Positions 60,301 to 64,000 of a DNA stretch of 64,000 nt are shown here, piece by piece. Made by a program: the position numbers and the translations under genes. Below the pieces are notes generated by a model. That model saw nothing but the letters and a program-made list of their open reading frames with translations. It searched no databases and was not told where the DNA came from. The stretch is from Erigeron canadensis. Its lineage: Eukaryota > Streptophyta > Magnoliopsida > Asterales > Asteraceae. Each line of letters begins with the position of its first letter. The stretch's first letter is position 1. The stretch is taken from positions 4,032,501 to 4,096,500 of the forward strand of contig NC_057761.1 of assembly GCF_010389155.1 (NCBI RefSeq), in the 5' to 3' direction.

Positions 60301-60840
60301 ATCGAAAAGGTAACTCCTCTGACAAAAAGTGCTACTTGTGTAGCAGCAAAGGACATGTTGCTTCTGAATGTGAATGCGTTAGCTCTATAGAAGCTCCTGA
60401 GGTCATTCAGAAAAATTCTTCTCTTGCTGCTGAAGCTTCTTCCTCCACCAGAGTCAATGAGAACCCCTCATCAGAACCTGAGTCTAGTGATGCCACTGCT
60501 ATTACTGAGGAAAATGTTGCTGAGTACATCTCTTCTTAGCACATCTCTTCTCCTCACTCTCAAATGGTAGTTACCAATGGTTTTGGTGAACCTGCCATGC
60601 TAGTGGAATACAGTGATGCTGATGTTGTCAGCAACTATGTGTTTCTCAGCAGCAATGGTGGAAACATCATGCCTCATGATGAAAATGATAGACCCCTGAT
60701 GATTTGTGAAATTATCCCACTCTTGAAGAAGCTCTTTCTAGTGAGGATTCTACTACCTCAGTTGTACCCAGTTTTAGTCCTGCTGACATAGCTGTCAGTG
60801 AGGTTGGAAGTGAGCCTCTCTAAATCCCTCTGTTGTATCC
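57400..60840 (+). pseudogene. gag of copia element 3
   Basis: ATG 57400 (MSTIPSLVNTRDFGYV) starts the copia gag domain (KFEPKDFGSWKERML). A TAA stop at 57643 interrupts it, and the frame continues in the 57697-58524 stretch (LIIKCPTSKEVWDRLCSMY; LKRAYENFFSLRDESL). The first zinc knuckle CWRCGRKSHYRKEC (58398-58439) is in a shifted frame. A coiled-coil region (58827-59080), a 45-bp minisatellite coding PHQQVRSITPQRGYL-like repeats, and a second knuckle CYLCSSKGHVASEC (60330-60371) follow. At least two further stops occur (near 59514, 60539). It is the particle and RNA-binding protein of the element, now broken. Confidence 0.85.
59655..59990 (+). repeat. 45-bp coding minisatellite in gag
   Basis: Degenerate 45-bp units, each starting near CCTCATCAGCAAGTAAGATC, encode PHQQVRSITPQRG-like peptides six to seven times, with stops in two units. 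The inverted copy (62840-63060, minus) carries fewer, different units, so the array has changed in length since the copies separated. Confidence 0.85.
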
Positions 60841-61452
60841 ATGCAGGGCTCGCTGGGAAAAGGAGTGTGGTATTTGGATAACGGATGTTCAAAGCACATG
60901 ACTGGCGCTAAGTCCCTGCTAGATAACTACACTGAGGCTCCTGACCCTACTGTTGTGTTTGGTGATAACTCAACTGGACAAACTGAAGGGTATAGTCTTC
61001 TCTCAAATGGACTCATCAAGTTCAACAAAGTAGCTTATGTAAATGGGTTGAAACACAATCTCATCAGCATAAGTCAACTTTGTGATGCTGACTACAAGGT
61101 AATCCTTGCTAAACATCAAGGCACCATAGTAAATGTCAACAAGGAAGTCGCCTTGGTTGCTCCAGGAAAAAGAGATGTATATCTTGTCGACTTCACTCCT
61201 GTCAAAAATGACAGTGAGACTTGTTTCTTTGCTAAGTCAGCATCTGAACTCAATTGGTTATGGCACAAGCGCATGTCGCACGTGAATTTTAAAACCATCA
61301 ATTCTATGGCCAAAAAGTACCTTGTTCGAGGCCTTCCTCATCTCTCCCTTGAAAAAGATAGACTTTGTGGTGCTTGTGAAAAAGGTAAAAGCCATAGATC
61401 TTCTTTCAAAACAAAGCAAGCCAATTCTGTCAAAGGCTGCTTTCATCTTCTT
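60841..61452 (+). pseudogene. protease and pre-integrase of copia element 3
   Basis: The frame 60841-61470 shows the protease as WYLDNGCSKHMTG, where the catalytic triplet is usually D-S-G; Ser is Asn here. YVNGLKHNLISISQLCD and the pre-integrase zinc region LWHKRMSHVNF with LCGACEKGKSHR follow. It breaks off after GCFHLL at the palindrome centre, before the catalytic part of integrase. Confidence 0.88.
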
Positions 61453-64000
61453 TCAAAAAGGTCCATGTGAAGAAGATGAAAACAACCTTTTACTGAATTG
61501 GCTTGTTTTGTTTTAAAGGTAGATCTATGGCTTTTACCTTTTTCACAAGCACCACAGAGTCTATCTTTTTCAAAAGAGAGAGGAGGAAGGCCACGAACAA
61601 GGTTCTTTTTGGCCAGAGAATTAATGGTTTTAAAATTCACATGCGACATATGCTTGTGCCATAACCAGTTTAATTCAGCTGCTGACTTTGCGAAGAAACA
61701 TGTCTCACTATCAGTTTTGATAGGAGTGAAGACTACAAGATATACATCTTTTTTCCTTGGTGCTACCAAGACGACTTCCTTGTTTATGTTCACAACAGCC
61801 CCTTGATGCTTATCAAGAATCACTTTGTAGTCAGCATCATAGAGTTGGCTAATGATGATGAGATTATGCTTTAATCCATTTACATAAGCAACTTTGGAGA
61901 ACCTTATGAGACCATTGGAAAGAAGACCATACCTTTCAGTTTGTCCAATAGAATTATCACCGAACACTACAGTAGGACCGGGTGCCTCTGTATAGTTATC
62001 CAAGAGGGACTTAGAGATAGTCATGTGTTTTGAACAGCCGCTGTCCAAGTACCATACTCCTTTTCTCAACGAGCCCTGCATGGATACAATAGAAGGATTT
62101 AGGCGAGTTCACTTTGGAACTCATCAATGGCCATGTCAGCAGGATTAGGAGTGGGTACAGCAGAGGTAGTTGTAGGCTCTGTAGAGAGAGCCTCCTTAAG
62201 AGAGATATAATGCCCCAAACCGACATATCCATGGGATCTATCGTTCTCATCAAAGGTAATAATATTAATACCATTGCTGTGTAGAAATACATAGCTGCTG
62301 ACAACATCAGGAGCACTATATTCTATTAACATAGCAGGCTCACCAAAATTGTTTGAAATGATTCTTTGAGAATGAGGAAGAGATATGCGCTGAAGGGAAA
62401 TATGTTTAGCAACGTTTGCATTAGTGACAGAAGAGGTGTCACTGGAGATAGGTTTAGGAGAACGAATCTTAATGATCCTAGTAGAAGAAGAGGATGCCCC
62501 AACAGATAAAGATGAAGGTGGTTGTATATATAGCATTTTTTGTCAGAGGTGTTGCCTTTTTGACTTTGAATAAAAAAATCTTTCAGCTGAGACGAGAGAT
62601 CGTTAACTCGCTGAGTTAGCTCGTTGATTTTAGGGTCAGAAGATAATGCCTTACCCTTTTGCTTCAACCTAGACTTGTTCCTTTGTTTTGGTCTTGGTTG
62701 AGGCATCTGAGGTATAGGACCAAGAATGGATTGACCATTGTGATTATTTGAATGATAAAGAGGATTTTGTGATCCTCTGATCATAGTCCAAGCTTGTCTG
62801 TCAGCAGGGTGAGAAGTAGAGGGACCCTGCTGAGATTGATGCACTCTACTTGGAGTGATAGGTCTTGATTGACGATTTGGAGTCGCTGACCTCATTTGCC
62901 TATGAGGCAGATACTCCGTGATAGGGGCAGAGGATTGAACATGCTGATATGGCATTTGTCCTCTTTGAGGGGTAATGGGTCTCACTTGTTGATGTGGCAA
63001 GTGTCCTCTCTGAGGAGTAGTAGACCTATTTTGAGAAGGTACCCTTCCTCTTTGAGGAGTGTTATGCCTTGGAATGGAATGAACAGACACAAACTGAGGT
63101 GTCTGATGATGAGATTGCACATCAGTAGGTGCAACCTTTAAGGGTTTCACTTGTTGATATCTCGTATCAGCGAACCTAGACGCTCATGCTGGTCATCTTT
63201 GTTTCCAACATGTGCAGGTTTTTGCAGTGAAGAGGAAGATGGAGCACTAGATTTTTGCTGGCAGAAAGGAGCATCTCGCTGAGGAGTGCTATAGTCATAG
63301 GGCACAGCAACAGTGCTTCTTTTTAAAGAGTTCAGCAGACTTGACAGACAGCTGCTGAGGAGCAATGGGTTTGTAGCCATCACTTGAGATATCTCCTTTA
63401 AAAGTTTTTGGAGGAGAATATTGAATTCTCCTTTCATTTGGCATCATACCAACAATAGGGAGGTAAGAGAACATATTATTGGTGCTGGTTGAAGAACTGG
63501 CACCTTTTACCTCAGGAGAGGTAAAAGGATCGTTGGAGGAAGAAGATGGGGTAGCACTGACATCAACTTCAGTATGGTAGTCATTTTGTCCCTTGACAAA
63601 TTACCATTTCTTTATTTCTTCAGGAGAGATAATAGAGGATGGAGGGATAGAAATTTCAGGCTTCACATCATCTTTGAACGAGTCAGCAAGTGAAGCAGCA
63701 GTGTCATAATCACCTTCAATCACTGCCTGGACTTGTGCAGGGACTTGTTTACTTAAACATTGATGATGAAACTTAGAAGCTTTTGATTAAGAGGTCACAA
63801 TCTTTTTCAAATTAGAGACTTCAAGCTTGAGTTTTTCATTCTCAAGTTGAAGTTTTTGAGTCAACAACTCATGTAATTGAAGTTCGACATGAACATTTTT
63901 CAATTTCATGAGTTTTTCTGATTTATCACTTAACTCTGTTCCAGCAGAGTTAAGTTTGGATTGAAGTTCAGCACGTAGAGTTTCTACAAACTGAAGATCA
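61453..64000 (-). pseudogene. inverted copy of copia gag/protease
   Basis: In sense direction from 64000: coiled-coil region, Gln/Arg/Pro repeats (TPQRGHLPHQQVRPI), a degraded second knuckle (KKCYIYN, Tyr for the second Cys) near 62540, then the protease frame (62081-61443) with the normal catalytic WYLDSGCSKHMT and pre-integrase LWHKHMSHVNF, LCGACEKGKSHR. It extends slightly beyond its partner into the first integrase catalytic motif (HLLHMDLF), ending at the palindrome centre. Frame changes and stops separate the parts. The LTR and gag start lie beyond the window. Confidence 0.88.

Larger units (their letters stand above)
56637..61452 (+). mobile_element. Ty1-copia element 3, 5' part, truncated in integrase
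   Basis: A 5' LTR (56637-57278), a Met-tRNA primer site (57281-57292), gag with two CCHC knuckles, protease and the start of integrase are present. The sequence stops in the pre-integrase region at 61452, where an inverted copy begins. No 3' LTR or target duplication can be seen. The family differs from elements 1 and 2 in gag but shares the Sirevirus-like long gag and a TGACG-containing LTR palindrome. Frameshifts and stops show it is dead. Confidence 0.88.
58790..64000. repeat. large imperfect palindrome of copia gag/protease
   Basis: Left arm 58790-61452 (plus) and right arm 61470-64000 (minus, running out of the window) carry the same gag/protease region in opposite orientation, separated by 17 bases. 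The innermost arm sequence is CATCTTCTT / AAGAAGATG. The arms differ by many substitutions and indels, for example ~60 bp present near 63910-63970 but missing near 58810, so the two halves are not a recent perfect copy. Confidence 0.9.

Noticed and set aside
1..64000. tRNA, rRNA or other structured RNA genes
   Set aside because: No cloverleaf or rRNA-like sequence was recognised by eye; the only tRNA-related motifs are the primer-binding sites. A tRNA or Rfam scan would be decisive.

Overview
The window is nuclear DNA of a flowering plant, most likely a eudicot: it is AT-rich, has spliced genes with GT..AG introns, and is dominated by plant-type transposable elements (Ty1-copia of the Sirevirus type, Mutator-like, hAT, Stowaway, Helitron and LINE remnants). 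The species cannot be fixed from sequence alone. An asterid is a guess.

Layout. 1-6.5 kb: the 3' part of a decayed Sirevirus-type copia element (integrase end, RT, RNase H) on the + strand, a long conserved noncoding stretch, then AT-rich DNA with several tandem-repeat tracts. 6.5-15.3 kb: gene-poor DNA with two Mutator-type foldback elements that have target duplications, a PPR gene scrap, two Helitron 3' ends and three other foldback elements. 15.3-35.2 kb: a Mutator-like element (MULE) with ~110-bp terminal inverted repeats and a 9-bp target duplication. It carries a broken mudrA-type transposase (+) and, facing it, a small GRF zinc-finger gene (-). A 14.2-kb Sirevirus-like retrotransposon on the - strand sits inside the transposase coding region, with 5-bp target duplication AACTA, two ~664-bp LTRs, a Met-tRNA primer site and a polypurine tract. 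Between its RNase H and 3' LTR it carries two further ORFs, preceded by a promoter-like module of TGACGTCA palindromes.

35.4-48.3 kb: a tandem cluster of plant O-methyltransferase (COMT-like) genes on the + strand. It holds a 5' remnant split by a Helitron, two apparently intact four-exon genes of 358 codons each (37.3-38.8 and 40.5-41.9 kb), and a pseudogene (46.5-48.2 kb) with frameshifts, lost splice sites and an inserted hAT-type element. Repeated downstream tails show that the duplicated unit was larger than the gene. A hAT-type element, a MITE and a LINE scrap lie between the second gene and the pseudogene.

48.3-56.6 kb: no genes seen; a Stowaway MITE, several ~0.4-1 kb non-autonomous Helitrons and simple repeats. 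56.6-64 kb: a second copia family. A 5' LTR, primer site and gag/protease on the + strand run to 61.45 kb, where they meet an inverted copy of the same gag/protease. The result is a large imperfect palindrome with a 17-bp centre.

Only the two O-methyltransferase genes, and possibly the GRF zinc-finger gene, look able to make full proteins. The most unusual signals are the nested MULE/retrotransposon with accessory genes on both elements, a noncoding block downstream of pol that is better conserved than the RT gene, and the O-methyltransferases with altered active-site positions.
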